Of a stretch of DNA of 64,000 nucleotides, positions 36,123-44,834 are shown in pieces. Source of the stretch: Pseudomonas sp. 7SR1 (GTDB lineage Bacteria > Pseudomonadota > Gammaproteobacteria > Pseudomonadales > Pseudomonadaceae); NCBI RefSeq assembly GCF_900156465.1, contig NZ_LT707064.1, forward strand, positions 5,223,001-5,287,000, written 5' to 3'. A model generated the notes under the pieces. That model had not been told where the DNA came from and made no database searches. It saw nothing but the letters and a program-made list of their open reading frames with translations. Made by a program: the position numbers and the translations under genes. How positions within the stretch are numbered: the stretch's first letter is position 1; each line of letters opens with the position of its first letter.

Positions 36123-36878
36123 ATGAACCACCCTGACGGGCACGACAGCGCACTTGATCAATTCATCTGGCCATCGCCAGACGGTATCCTGGACCGGAAG
36201 GACCTGTTGCTTCGCCTGCGCGCCGAACAGCGGTTCATGGCCGCACAGGACCCTGCATGCAGGCTCGATCAACAAGACTACCTGCTTTCCCTGATCGATT
36301 CGGTATCAGCACGGGCCGACGGTGCCGCGCAACGCTCAGGTTTCGATGCCAGGCGAATGCGTAGCGTCATCACCGAAGCGGCCATGAGAAGCCATTGGGG
36401 CAAGCCCTCAGGCGGTCGCCGAACCCAGGGCATCGCCGCACATTACGATGCGCAGACTTGCATGGCCGCGGTACTCGATGTCGAGCTGAGCGACGAGGGG
36501 CGCTTGATTGTGCATGACACGGTGTTTGTCGCTGACCTGGGCACTGTAGAAAAACCCGGTCGCCTACGCGCCCAGCTGGAAGGCGCATGCATGATGGGGG
36601 TCGCACTCGTGGCATCTTCTGAATTTGGTGTGACGGCGGCGGATCTGTGCCCGACGATCGCCCAACGCTCCCGCTGGCCACTCGTCTCATGGCTGCCAGG
36701 GCACATCGCGGTACATTTGATCAACCCAACGGGTGCGCTCCAGGCCTGCCAGCCCAGCCAGCTGAGCTATGTCCCCATCGTCCGGGCCTTGTGCGATGCG
36801 ATTCGCAAAGCCTCGGACAAGCGTACCAGCGATTTGCCGCTCAAAAGCCAGTCGCTCGAAAGAGTGGGCGGACGTTAA
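36123..36878 (+). CDS. Stand-alone protein related to the C-terminus of IorB-type molybdopterin subunits
   Basis: 251 residues from the ATG at 36123, preceded by AAGGAG. The last 150 or so residues follow the C-terminal pattern of isoquinoline-1-oxidoreductase beta subunits: 'GRRTQGIAAHYDA', 'DEGRLIVHDTVFVADLGTV', 'PGRLRAQLEGACMMGVALVAS', then a PI..AL block. Compare 'VTAVDVGQIVNPDGLRNQVEGG' in the complete IorB at 45301. The molybdopterin-binding N-terminal three quarters are absent, and the usual catalytic Glu region reads 'ALQACQPSQLSYVPI' without Glu. The first 90 residues are unfamiliar. Either a domain-only protein with a new role or an old fragment; the good Shine-Dalgarno favours expression. 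Confidence 0.6.
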   Translation: MNHPDGHDSALDQFIWPSPDGILDRKDLLLRLRAEQRFMAAQDPACRLDQQDYLLSLIDSVSARADGAAQRSGFDARRMRSVITEAAMRSHWGKPSGGRRTQGIAAHYDAQTCMAAVLDVELSDEGRLIVHDTVFVADLGTVEKPGRLRAQLEGACMMGVALVASSEFGVTAADLCPTIAQRSRWPLVSWLPGHIAVHLINPTGALQACQPSQLSYVPIVRALCDAIRKASDKRTSDLPLKSQSLERVGGR

Positions 36879-37019
36879 ATCCACTGACGGGCTTCAAATC
36901 AAACCCGGCACCAGGGCTTTCAGCGTCGCCGCCACACCAGTGGTGCACTGCCATTTGGCAATCCGATAGCCACGAAAGCAGGGTAGATTATCTCTTCCAG
37001 ACAAGTGAGGTTGCGCGCC

Positions 37020-38711
37020 ATGCCTTCAACTCCCTGTGTCCCGTCCAGCCTCCGTGGGCAACGCGGCGCGAACCTGTTCGTGGAAGTACTGCGCAGGGAA
37101 GGCGTTCGCCACGTCTTCGGCAATCCGGGAACAACGGAACTGCCTTTGCTCGATGCACTCTTGGGCGTCTGCGACATGCACTACGTGCTCGGCCTCCAGG
37201 AGGCCTGCGTCGTGGCGATGGCCGACGGTTATGCGCAGGCATCCGGCCGCCCCGGTTTCGTGAATCTCCATACAGCAGGAGGCCTTGGCAATGCAATGGG
37301 CGCCATCCTGAACGCAAAGATGGCGAATACGCCGCTGGTGATCACCGCGGGCCAACAGGATACCCGCCATGGCGTGACCGACCCGCTGCTTCATGGTGAT
37401 CTGGTCAGCCTGGCCCGACCGAGCGTCAAATGGGCGGAGGAAATCCAGCACCCCGAGCATATCCCGATGCTGCTGCGTCGCGCTCTTCAGGACTGCCGCA
37501 CGGGGCCGACCGGCCCGGTTTTCCTTTCGCTGCCGATCAACGTGATGGAGCAGCACACCGATGCCGATGCTGGCCAGCCGTCGCGAATCGAACGAGGTGT
37601 GGTGACCGCGGCGATTGACCCGTTGGCTGAGGACTTAGCGACGGTTGCTCCGGGCCGTCTGGCGATTATCGTCGGGGAGGAGGTCTTCCAGTCGAATGCG
37701 CAAGTGGAAGCGGTGAGACTCGCCGAAGCACTCGGCGCGCCGGTCTTCGGGCCATCCTGGCCCGGGCATATCCCCTTCCCCACCGCTCATCCTCAATGGC
37801 GCGGAGCCTTGTCGCCCAAAGCTGCCGATATCCGCGAAACGTTCGCTGACTTCGATGCGGTCTTGCTTCTCGGCGGTCATTCGCTGATCAGCTACCAATA
37901 CTCGCAAGGCCCGGCGATTCCCCCTCATTGCCGTCTCATTCAATTGACCGGCGATGGCCACCAACTGGGTAGAGTGCATGGAACGACACTGGGATTGATA
38001 GGCGACATAAAGCTGTCGTTGCAGTTGTTGCTGCCGTTACTGGATCAGATGCTGGCCCCACACAGCCAGGCCATCGCGACGCTGCGAAATGTCGCCGCGC
38101 ACGAGCGCAGTACCCGCCGAATCGAAGTGGCCGAGCGCGCGAAGCGCGAATTCCATACGCCCGTGACAACGCCTTTCGTTGCGGCCCATGAAGCTGTCCG
38201 GGCAATCGGCCCTGATGTGTGGATCGTCGACGAAGCGCCGGTCACCATCGCTCATGTGCGTGCTTGCCTGGATTCGCACTCGGCCCGCCAGTACCTGTTT
38301 ACACGCAGCGCCATCCTTGGATGGGGCATGCCGGCGGCTGTCGGTACATCCCTTGGCCTGGACCGCGCCCCGGTGGTCTGCCTGGTCGGCGATGGCTCGG
38401 CGATGTACTCCCCCCAAGCGCTTTGGACAGCGGCACACGAGCGTTTGCCCGTCACCTTTGTGGTCATGAACAATGGCGAATACAACATCCTGAAAAACTA
38501 CGCGCGTAGCCAGGCGCACTACCGAAGTGCCGGTACGAACCAGTTCATCGGCATGGACATCCGGGACCCGGCCATCGACTTCCAGGCCCTCGCCTCCTCC
38601 CTGGGGGTCGCTTCGCGCAGGGTCGAGCGCGCCGGCGATATCGCTGAAGCGGTCGAGGATGGCATTCGCTCAGGCCGTCCCAACCTCATCGAATTACCGA
38701 TCATGGCTTGA
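37020..38711 (+). CDS. Thiamine-diphosphate-dependent decarboxylase, benzoylformate-decarboxylase-like
   Basis: 563 residues. ThDP-enzyme layout: PYR domain with 'GNPGTTELPLLDAL' and Glu61 in 'LQEACVVAMADGYAQ'; His84 in 'NLHTAGGLGN'; middle domain with His287 in 'LGGHSLISYQY'; PP domain with Gly457-Asp-Gly ('VGDGSAMYS') and 'VVMNNGEYNILKN'. His84 and His287 correspond to the catalytic His70 and His281 of Pseudomonas putida benzoylformate decarboxylase; its Ser26 is Thr here. It decarboxylates a 2-keto acid, probably aromatic. No mandelate genes are adjacent. Start at 37020 follows a GAGG; five in-frame codons earlier are possible. Confidence 0.87.
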   Translation: MPSTPCVPSSLRGQRGANLFVEVLRREGVRHVFGNPGTTELPLLDALLGVCDMHYVLGLQEACVVAMADGYAQASGRPGFVNLHTAGGLGNAMGAILNAKMANTPLVITAGQQDTRHGVTDPLLHGDLVSLARPSVKWAEEIQHPEHIPMLLRRALQDCRTGPTGPVFLSLPINVMEQHTDADAGQPSRIERGVVTAAIDPLAEDLATVAPGRLAIIVGEEVFQSNAQVEAVRLAEALGAPVFGPSWPGHIPFPTAHPQWRGALSPKAADIRETFADFDAVLLLGGHSLISYQYSQGPAIPPHCRLIQLTGDGHQLGRVHGTTLGLIGDIKLSLQLLLPLLDQMLAPHSQAIATLRNVAAHERSTRRIEVAERAKREFHTPVTTPFVAAHEAVRAIGPDVWIVDEAPVTIAHVRACLDSHSARQYLFTRSAILGWGMPAAVGTSLGLDRAPVVCLVGDGSAMYSPQALWTAAHERLPVTFVVMNNGEYNILKNYARSQAHYRSAGTNQFIGMDIRDPAIDFQALASSLGVASRRVERAGDIAEAVEDGIRSGRPNLIELPIMA

Positions 38712-39098
38712 AGCTAACGGCCGTTCACCTTTGGCGCGGCCCCATGAAAACTGCAGCCCTGCATCAGCGACCGCGATCGACATCATGGATGTTGAGCTTG
38801 CACCGGGCCTTCGCAGCTATCACCTTATCTATTCACGCCAGCCTTCCTCATGGGACGATCAAAAGCCCACGCCCTATCGTGTTCGGATAACCGTCAGCGT
38901 GTCCGTATGAATCGGGCCTTGTATTCCTTCGAAAACTGCTCACAAGCCTTGCCAAGCTCATCTGAGCTTTCATCGGTTGATCTTGATCAGGTTGAAGAGG
39001 TGCAATTATTCCCAATCTGTAGACGTTCGATCCACCAAGCTTCGTGGTTGCCTTGGTCAGCACAATAGCTGTAGCTTTGATCTTCAATAAGCGAGGAT
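38712..39098. other. Intergenic region without a supported gene
   Basis: 387 bp. One plus-strand frame near 38790-38908 ('DVELAPGLRSYHLIYSRQP') vaguely recalls the N-terminal beta-strand of ferredoxin-reductase-type oxidoreductases but is too short to claim. Otherwise I see nothing; the last 60 bases are AT-rich and carry the promoter and Shine-Dalgarno of the NADAR gene. Confidence 0.4.
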
Positions 39099-39668
39099 AT
39101 GTCATTGGACGACTCTGAACATCTGAAACAACTGTGCGCTCGTTTCAACTCTGGAGAATGTCTGAGCTTTACGTTTTTCTGGGGGCACCAGCGTAGTAAA
39201 ACTGGCGTCACGGCTTCGTGCTTCAGCCAATGGTTCGAGGCCGGGTTCATTGTCGACGGGCAACATTACCCGACAGCCGAACACTACATGATGGCCGAGA
39301 AAGCGGCCTTGTTCGACGATCAGGATATTCGTGCGCAGGTGCTCCAAACGCCTACTCCAAATGCCGCCAAAGCGCTTGGCCGCAACGTGCGCGGGTTCAA
39401 TGATAAGGTTTGGCTGCAACACCGATACGACATCGTCGTTCGAGCGAACCAGGCCAAGTTCTCCCAGAATCCGCAGTTGAACGATTTTCTTCTACAAACC
39501 GGTTCGCGGGTTATTGTCGAAGCCAGCCCGGTTGATAACATCTGGGGTATAGGGCTCGCACAGGACAGCGCGGATGCGAACAATCCGAATCTGTGGAAAG
39601 GCTTGAATCTGCTGGGATTTGCGCTGATGCAGGTGCGGGACGGGACTGATATGCCTGCTCCAAGGTAG
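39099..39668 (+). CDS. NADAR-family protein (YbiA-like, DUF1768)
   Basis: 189 residues. 'LSFTFFWGH', 'SQWFEAGFIVDGQHYPTAEHYMMAEKAALF', 'VRGFNDKVWLQHRYDIVVRAN' and 'IVEASPVDNIWGIGLA' with a final Leu-rich helix are the full set of NADAR motifs (cf. YbiA). Known family members hydrolyse the N-glycosidic bond of riboflavin-biosynthesis intermediates or act on ADP-ribosyl groups, some in anti-phage contexts. It stands alone among accessory-looking genes, so a damage-control or defence role is open. Full length; ATG at 39099 with GAGGA upstream. Confidence 0.9.
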   Translation: MSLDDSEHLKQLCARFNSGECLSFTFFWGHQRSKTGVTASCFSQWFEAGFIVDGQHYPTAEHYMMAEKAALFDDQDIRAQVLQTPTPNAAKALGRNVRGFNDKVWLQHRYDIVVRANQAKFSQNPQLNDFLLQTGSRVIVEASPVDNIWGIGLAQDSADANNPNLWKGLNLLGFALMQVRDGTDMPAPR

Positions 39669-39804
39669 TGTCCTGACCTTGCTCACGAAAAGCGCAAAAG
39701 CCTTGGCGAACGACAGGGCTTATTGCATGCGACCTTATCAAGAAAGCGCGTCAACCAACAGAAGCTGAGTCGCCCGAATTTTTGTCGACACCTTCAGGCG
39801 GCTG

Positions 39805-39852
39805 CTTCTGGCCGTTTTCTGCCTGTCGCCACCGGCAGAAATCGGCCAGAAG
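39805..39852. repeat. Long palindrome with 19-bp arms
   Basis: CTTCTGGCCGTTTTCTGCC and GGCAGAAATCGGCCAGAAG are 19-base arms with one mismatch around a ten-base loop. No T-tract follows, so not a simple terminator; it lies 137 bp after the NADAR gene. I believe this element recurs in Pseudomonas genomes near regulators and mobile genes, but cannot check it here. Confidence 0.75.
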
Positions 39853-39947
39853 CGGTCATTCTGATTCATCTAGAAAATCAGAGGCGATTCAGGCCGAGCT
39901 GTACCCGTCCTTTAACTACCTGCCCAGAAGTTCGCTTGAGGTAAGGA

Positions 39948-40301
39948 CTAAATCGTGTTGCTGCCCTCAACGAATGTGCCGCCGACGTGCAACTGCTCAA
40001 TGATTCTGAAGGCCAAGAGGCCATAGACTACTTCAGGTTTGGTGTCATTTCGGACGTACCGGATGTGCGTTACGACATGTGCGGTGCCGAAGCGTCGATT
40101 CGCCTCCGATGTTCCTTCGAGTACGCTTGCAACGATATCGGCCTCAATCAATGGCTCGTGATTACATGCCCCCTGCGGCGGTAGACACTCGCAGATCGGC
40201 TCATGCTGCTCACCAACTTCTAGGCGCAGTTGCAGGAGATTATGCCGAGGCCCGGTAATACGTGAAGCGGCAAGGTACTCTCCGAGGCGGACGAAATGCA
40301 T
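39948..40301 (-). CDS. Hypothetical protein, 117 residues
   Basis: An unrecognised 117-residue protein with no signal peptide or membrane helix. AGAGG lies eight bases before the ATG on the minus strand and composition is ordinary, so I think it is real. It has helical stretches ('LIEADIVASVLEGTSEANRR') and mixed strands ('HVVTHIRYVRNDTKPEVVYG'), and three cysteines grouped in 'CECLPPQGACNH'. Neighbours are the NADAR gene (convergent) and unrecognised sequence. No function proposed. Confidence 0.5.
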   Translation of the reverse strand: MHFVRLGEYLAASRITGPRHNLLQLRLEVGEQHEPICECLPPQGACNHEPLIEADIVASVLEGTSEANRRFGTAHVVTHIRYVRNDTKPEVVYGLLAFRIIEQLHVGGTFVEGSNTI

Positions 40302-40643
40302 GTAATTTGCCTCTACTGTTTGGTTAAAGGATGCACTCTAGCCCTTCTTGAGGGACTCAATCAGGCCTGTCGAATAGAGCTGAATCGGTCCTTCTTCTGT
40401 AGACGCTTTCAAAGGACCGCTCCTTGGCGGAATTCTGCCTGCAAGGCAGCAGCCGACCATAGTGGTCTGTTGGCAATGAAAGGGACCGGCAATGAAGGGG
40501 CCAGATTTATTTACTGGAAATACTGTCCACTTTTTTATGAGGTTCGCCACTCCTTGGCTTGGCGCGGTTGAACCGCCGACGTTGGGAACACCCGCTGTGC
40601 CTGTAAGTCTACCTGTAACCAATCATTGGTAAGGTACAGCGCA
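40302..40643. other. Intergenic region without a supported gene
   Basis: 342 bp in which I see no gene with a ribosome-binding site, no repeat and no RNA gene. Short frames on both strands have no family resemblance. Confidence 0.4.
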
Positions 40644-40943
40644 ATGGATAAGACAATTACCGTGGATCAACTGGCGACCACTGACCTCAGATCAATCAAC
40701 GAGATATGGCTCGGCGGGACTCATACCCAGCTATGCCTCTGGCGTGGCGCACAAGTCTTCACCCACGAAATGCTCAGCGAAGGCACCCACGATCAGAATG
40801 TCCAACGCCTGTGCCTGCAGTTGGTCAACCCTGACGATCAGGCCGCAGTGGCCCATGTTGAGCGGATCGCGCGCGAACGACTGACAAAGATGGGCAAGGA
40901 AGGCGAGTTTTATCCGGCTGAGGAAGCGGACACCCATCAATAG
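40644..40943 (+). CDS. Hypothetical protein, 99 residues
   Basis: 99 residues from the ATG at 40644, with AAGG 12 bases before it; a longer in-frame start six codons earlier is possible. 'TQLCLWRGAQVFTHEML' and 'VAHVERIARERLTKMGKEG' suggest a small alpha/beta cytosolic protein. I do not recognise the family. It precedes the LysR gene on the opposite strand. Confidence 0.5.
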   Translation: MDKTITVDQLATTDLRSINEIWLGGTHTQLCLWRGAQVFTHEMLSEGTHDQNVQRLCLQLVNPDDQAAVAHVERIARERLTKMGKEGEFYPAEEADTHQ

Positions 40944-41042
40944 TCGCTCTGCAGCGGTGATAAAAAGAGGAATATCGGCCAGTCATTAAGGTCCTCAGTA
41001 CGTCACTTGAGGATCTGGCGCTACACATCTCGGCGATATCCC

Positions 41043-41957
41043 TTATTGGGCCATTCGATCAGAGGCGAGAATCTCCGCAAGAAAATCGATGAACACATTG
41101 ATGCGGCTGGAGCCGCGGTGATTGGGCAAATACAGCGCATTGATGCAGCTGCTCGCACTGCCCGGATTGACTTCGTAATGCTCCAGCAACCGTGTCAGTC
41201 GACCTGCGGCGACGTCATCGCGCACCAGCCAGTCGGCCAGCAGAGCCACCCCGCCGCCCGCGATTGCGGCCTCGCGCAAGATGTCGGCGTTGTTGCTTTG
41301 CAACCGGCCATGCACGTTGAGCTGAAGGGGTTGCTCGTCGCCCTGAAACGTCCAGTGATGATGCGATCCACCGTAATCGAAGCGCAGGCACTGGTGCCCC
41401 AGCAAGTCATTAGGATGACTCAGCGCCGCGTGACGGCCCAGGTAATCCGGGCTGGCGACGACCCAGCGCTGGAAGCCCCCTACCCGTTTGCTGACGATGT
41501 CCTCGCTGACCACCGACGAGCCGAGGCGCACGGACACATCGATCTGCTCGCTCAACAGGTCACCAACCTGATCGCTCAATGACACGCTGATTTCCAGTCC
41601 CGGATGACGGTCGAGCAGTCGGCCCAGATGTGGCGCGATGATTCGCCGGCCAAACTCGACGGGGACACTGATCCGCAGGCGCCCTTGCGCCTCGCTGCCG
41701 CGGTCGGCGACCACGGCATCGGCTTCATCGATGGCCTCCAGAATAGCCACGGCTTTTTCAAAATAGGCTTGCCCGGCGACGGTCACGCTGGTGTTGCGGG
41801 TCGTGCGGTTAAGCAGGCTGGCGCCCAGCTCGCTTTCCAGGCCCGCCACCTGGCGTGTCACCGAAGAGGTGGAGATTCCAAGTTTGCGCGCCGCAGAGGA
41901 ATAACCGCCGCAACGCACGGTTTCAACAAACATCTTCAACGCCAGCAATTTGTCCAT
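41043..41957 (-). CDS. LysR-family transcriptional regulator
   Basis: 304 residues from the ATG at 41957, where the standard family opening 'MDKLLALKMFVETVRCGGYSSAARKLG' begins; 36 in-frame upstream codons have no family support. Recognition helix 'ISTSSVTRQVAGLE', effector domain with 'GLEISVSLSDQVGDLLSEQIDVSVRLG', typical of the DsdC/YafC-like (CrgA-type) branch. It follows an MFS gene on the same strand and may be co-transcribed with it or control it. Confidence 0.9.
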   Translation of the reverse strand: MDKLLALKMFVETVRCGGYSSAARKLGISTSSVTRQVAGLESELGASLLNRTTRNTSVTVAGQAYFEKAVAILEAIDEADAVVADRGSEAQGRLRISVPVEFGRRIIAPHLGRLLDRHPGLEISVSLSDQVGDLLSEQIDVSVRLGSSVVSEDIVSKRVGGFQRWVVASPDYLGRHAALSHPNDLLGHQCLRFDYGGSHHHWTFQGDEQPLQLNVHGRLQSNNADILREAAIAGGGVALLADWLVRDDVAAGRLTRLLEHYEVNPGSASSCINALYLPNHRGSSRINVFIDFLAEILASDRMAQ

Positions 41958-42057
41958 CAGCGGAGTCCGGTCGAAAGGGAACGGAGCTGATTGTGCATGA
42001 CCGTTCGCCCGCCGTCTTGCAGGACTGTGCTTCGCCGCGCTCCTCGATGCCTGTTGG

Positions 42058-43257
42058 TCAGACATCTGCCTTGCGACTCATGAATATCACCAGGGCCAAG
42101 GCAGGCAGCAACGCGATCGCCACCGCAGAGAGGCTCCAGCCGAAATGCTCATAGAGCGGGCTGGCCACCAGCGATCCCAAGGCGCCGCCGACGAAGATGC
42201 TGGTCATGTACACGGCATTCAATCGAGCCCGGCTGTGCGGGTCGATGGAATACACCTCGCGTTGGCCCAGCACCATGTTCAGTTGCACGGCAAAATCCAG
42301 CAGCACCGCGCACACGACAAGCCAGATGTAACCACTGCCGGGCAGCGCTGCAATCAACAAGGAGACCGGAGCCAACAGCAGCGCAACGAGTGTCCCGCGA
42401 CGGCCATGACCTGCATCGGCCAAGCGTCCGGCAATGGGCGCGGCCACGGCACCGACGGCGCCTACCAGCGCAAAGATCGCGATCTGCACCTGGCTGAAAC
42501 CGTGGTGGCGCATCAGCTCGATGGGCGCCAGGGTCCAGAACAGGCTGAAGCTGGCGAACAACAATCCCTGATACAACGAACGTTGGCGCAGGACCGAATG
42601 GCGCCGGGCCAGCGCAAACACCGAGCCGATCAATGCGGCATAAGTCGCCCGATGCGTCGGTACGCGACGCGGCAGCGCAATGGCGGTGATCAGGGCGATA
42701 ACAGCCATCAGCGCCGCCGCACTGAAGAAGACACCGCGCCAGCCGAACACGTCCACCAACAGGCTCGACAGCGGACGCGACAGCAGGATGCCCAGCAACA
42801 GGCCGCTCATGATGTTGCCCACCACCCGGCCTCGTGTTGCTTCCGGAGCCAGGTGTGCGGCCAGGGGCACCAGGATCTGCACCGCTACCGATGTGAGGCC
42901 GATCAGCAGCGACAAGACGAGGAATATCGACGGCGAGTGCGTCAGCCCGGCACACAACAGGGTAACGCCCGACGCGAGGGTGAGGCCCACCACCAGGCGC
43001 CGGTTCTCCGCAAGGTCAGCCAATGGCACCAGCAGCAATAAACCCAGGGCGTAGCCCAATTGCGTCAGCGACACGATCAGGCTCGCATTGGTGCTGGACA
43101 GGCCAATTTGCGGCGCGATCAATTCGACAATCGGCTGAGCGTAATAAAGATTGGCCACGACCGCGCCGCAGCAGAACGCCAGGAACGCGACCATCAGGCC
43201 GGAAAGTGAAGCGTGTTGTTCGGCCTTGGCCGTCGCGGCGGGATTGCCCATGAACAT
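42058..43257 (-). CDS. Major facilitator superfamily exporter (YgaY/bicyclomycin-resistance-like)
   Basis: 399 residues with about 12 membrane helices. 'GAVVANLYYAQPIVELIAPQIG' with 'VSLTQLGYALGLLLLVPLADLAENR' and 'QRSLYQGLLFASFSLFWTLAPIEL' are characteristic of a widespread exporter branch in Pseudomonas. It may export drugs or sugars; the substrate is unknown. Followed on the minus strand, 100 bp later, by the LysR gene. Confidence 0.88.
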   Translation of the reverse strand: MFMGNPAATAKAEQHASLSGLMVAFLAFCCGAVVANLYYAQPIVELIAPQIGLSSTNASLIVSLTQLGYALGLLLLVPLADLAENRRLVVGLTLASGVTLLCAGLTHSPSIFLVLSLLIGLTSVAVQILVPLAAHLAPEATRGRVVGNIMSGLLLGILLSRPLSSLLVDVFGWRGVFFSAAALMAVIALITAIALPRRVPTHRATYAALIGSVFALARRHSVLRQRSLYQGLLFASFSLFWTLAPIELMRHHGFSQVQIAIFALVGAVGAVAAPIAGRLADAGHGRRGTLVALLLAPVSLLIAALPGSGYIWLVVCAVLLDFAVQLNMVLGQREVYSIDPHSRARLNAVYMTSIFVGGALGSLVASPLYEHFGWSLSAVAIALLPALALVIFMSRKADV

Positions 43258-43497
43258 GATGACACCTCGGTAGGTTTGGGGAAGTGATCGTCAGGCTAAG
43301 GGCAGCGGTCTGCCCGGAGAACCCATTGATCGGGCAATGAAGTGATGCGCGACACGCAACGCCAGCGGTGTTGCGGTTGGCGCAACAGGCTTTTGCGTGA
43401 TCCGCTGATACTCCGGCGCATGGGCCTTCTCTACCCTTGGGCACTCGGCGCAGGACTCTCCATCGGCGCCCTTTTCCGGTTGATCAAGGAGACGTCA

Positions 43498-43557
43498 ATG
43501 ACCTCGAATCCATCCTCAATGTCCAGCGCGCGTGCCTCAGGCTTGGGATGCCCATGA
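43498..43557 (+). CDS. Possible 19-residue leader peptide ahead of the cytochrome gene
   Basis: AAGGAG at 43486-43491 is followed at six bases by an ATG opening a frame of 19 codons (MTSNPSSMSS...GLGCP). Its TGA overlaps the ATG at 43554 of the cytochrome gene as ATGA, the same arrangement as at the next two junctions of the operon. The cytochrome start has no Shine-Dalgarno of its own, so translational coupling through this short frame is plausible. It could also be the residue of a shifted upstream gene. Confidence 0.4.
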   Translation: MTSNPSSMSSARASGLGCP

Positions 43558-44834
43558 TCGGCATTTCCATGAGGTCCAGACCGTTTTGGATCGGCGCCGC
43601 GGTCCTGGCTTCGATAGGTGCGATCGCTGCTACCCTGCTGATGTGGCGTCCGGCGATTGCACCTATCGAGCGGCCGCGAACCTTCGATTCGGCGCAGTTG
43701 CAACGCGGCGCGCGCGTCGTCGAAGCAGGCGACTGCGCGGTATGCCACACGAGACCCGGCGGCCCTTACCTGGCAGGGGGACTGCCGCTGGTGACGCCGT
43801 TTGGCACGCTCTACAGCACGAACATCACACCCGATCCGCAGACTGGCATTGGTCAGTGGTCGCTGCCGGCGTTCGAGCGGGCGATGCGTGAAGGGATCGC
43901 CCGCGATGGGCACTTCCTGTATCCGGCCTTCCCGTACGTGCATTACCGGCGCATGACGGCAGGCGATATAGAAGACGCCTATGCGTACTTGATGAGTGGC
44001 CCTGCCGTGCACGCTCCAGCCCGGCAAAACCGCATGAGCTTCCCGATGAACCTCCGGCCGCTAGTGGCGTTCTGGAATTTACTGTTCCTGCAGGGCGAGC
44101 CACTGACTCCCGTGGCGCAGCAATCCGATGCATGGAATCGCGGGCGCTACCTGGTCGAAGGCCCCGGCCACTGCGCAGGCTGTCATTCTCCGCTGAACCT
44201 GATCGGCGCCGAGACGTCCGGCGCAAGCCTGGCCGGCGGTACCGTGGATGGTTGGGAAGCGCCTTCGCTGCTGGGCATGGGCCGTCGTGCAAATGCCTGG
44301 CGCTACGATCAGTTGGTGAGCTACCTGCGAGGAGAAGTGGTGGACGGCCATGGAACTGCCGCCGGCCCGATGCGCCCGGTCAGTCTCGGCCTGGCGCGCT
44401 TGCCAGTCGGCGACGCACAGGCGATCGCCGAGTACCTGCTGAGCTTGCCCGCCAGAACGGTCACCACCGAGGTCCCAGCCGCAGATGCTAATGCCGGGGC
44501 CTCCGATCAGACCATTGGCGCCCTGCTGTTCGCCAGCGCCTGTGCCGGCTGCCATGGGCCAGCTGCACCGATGCGTGAAATCGACGAGCGTCCTTCGCTG
44601 GACCGTACGTCATCGTTGCAAGCCCCGAACCCGCGCAATTTCCTGAAAACCGTGTTCGAAGGCGTCCCGGCAACGCCGGGCATGCCGGGACCGATGATGC
44701 CGCCGTTTGCCGCCAGCCTCGACAACGATCAACTCATCGCACTCGCTTCGTACCTGCGCCGACAAGCCAGACCCGACCAACCCTGGACAGACCTTTCTTC
44801 AACCCTTGAAGCGATACGTCAGGAGACGAAATGA
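43554..44834 (+). CDS. Membrane-anchored tri-haem cytochrome c subunit of an isoquinoline-oxidoreductase-type dehydrogenase
   Basis: 426 residues from the ATG at 43554, whose ATGA overlap with a short upstream frame is the best start evidence; ATGs at 43548 and 43569 are alternatives. An N-terminal membrane anchor ('FWIGAAVLASIGAIAATLL') is followed by three CxxCH haem sites: Cys61-x2-Cys64-His, Cys207-x2-Cys210-His and Cys330-x2-Cys333-His. It resembles the cytochrome subunits of alcohol and nicotinate/isoquinoline dehydrogenases and would pass electrons from the Mo/Fe-S subunits to the respiratory chain. The ATGA overlap to the 2Fe-2S gene supports one complex. Confidence 0.9.
   Translation: MIGISMRSRPFWIGAAVLASIGAIAATLLMWRPAIAPIERPRTFDSAQLQRGARVVEAGDCAVCHTRPGGPYLAGGLPLVTPFGTLYSTNITPDPQTGIGQWSLPAFERAMREGIARDGHFLYPAFPYVHYRRMTAGDIEDAYAYLMSGPAVHAPARQNRMSFPMNLRPLVAFWNLLFLQGEPLTPVAQQSDAWNRGRYLVEGPGHCAGCHSPLNLIGAETSGASLAGGTVDGWEAPSLLGMGRRANAWRYDQLVSYLRGEVVDGHGTAAGPMRPVSLGLARLPVGDAQAIAEYLLSLPARTVTTEVPAADANAGASDQTIGALLFASACAGCHGPAAPMREIDERPSLDRTSSLQAPNPRNFLKTVFEGVPATPGMPGPMMPPFAASLDNDQLIALASYLRRQARPDQPWTDLSSTLEAIRQETK

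Noticed and set aside
39987..40184. Plus-strand 65-codon frame
   Set aside because: Antisense to the better-supported 117-residue minus-strand gene, which has a Shine-Dalgarno.
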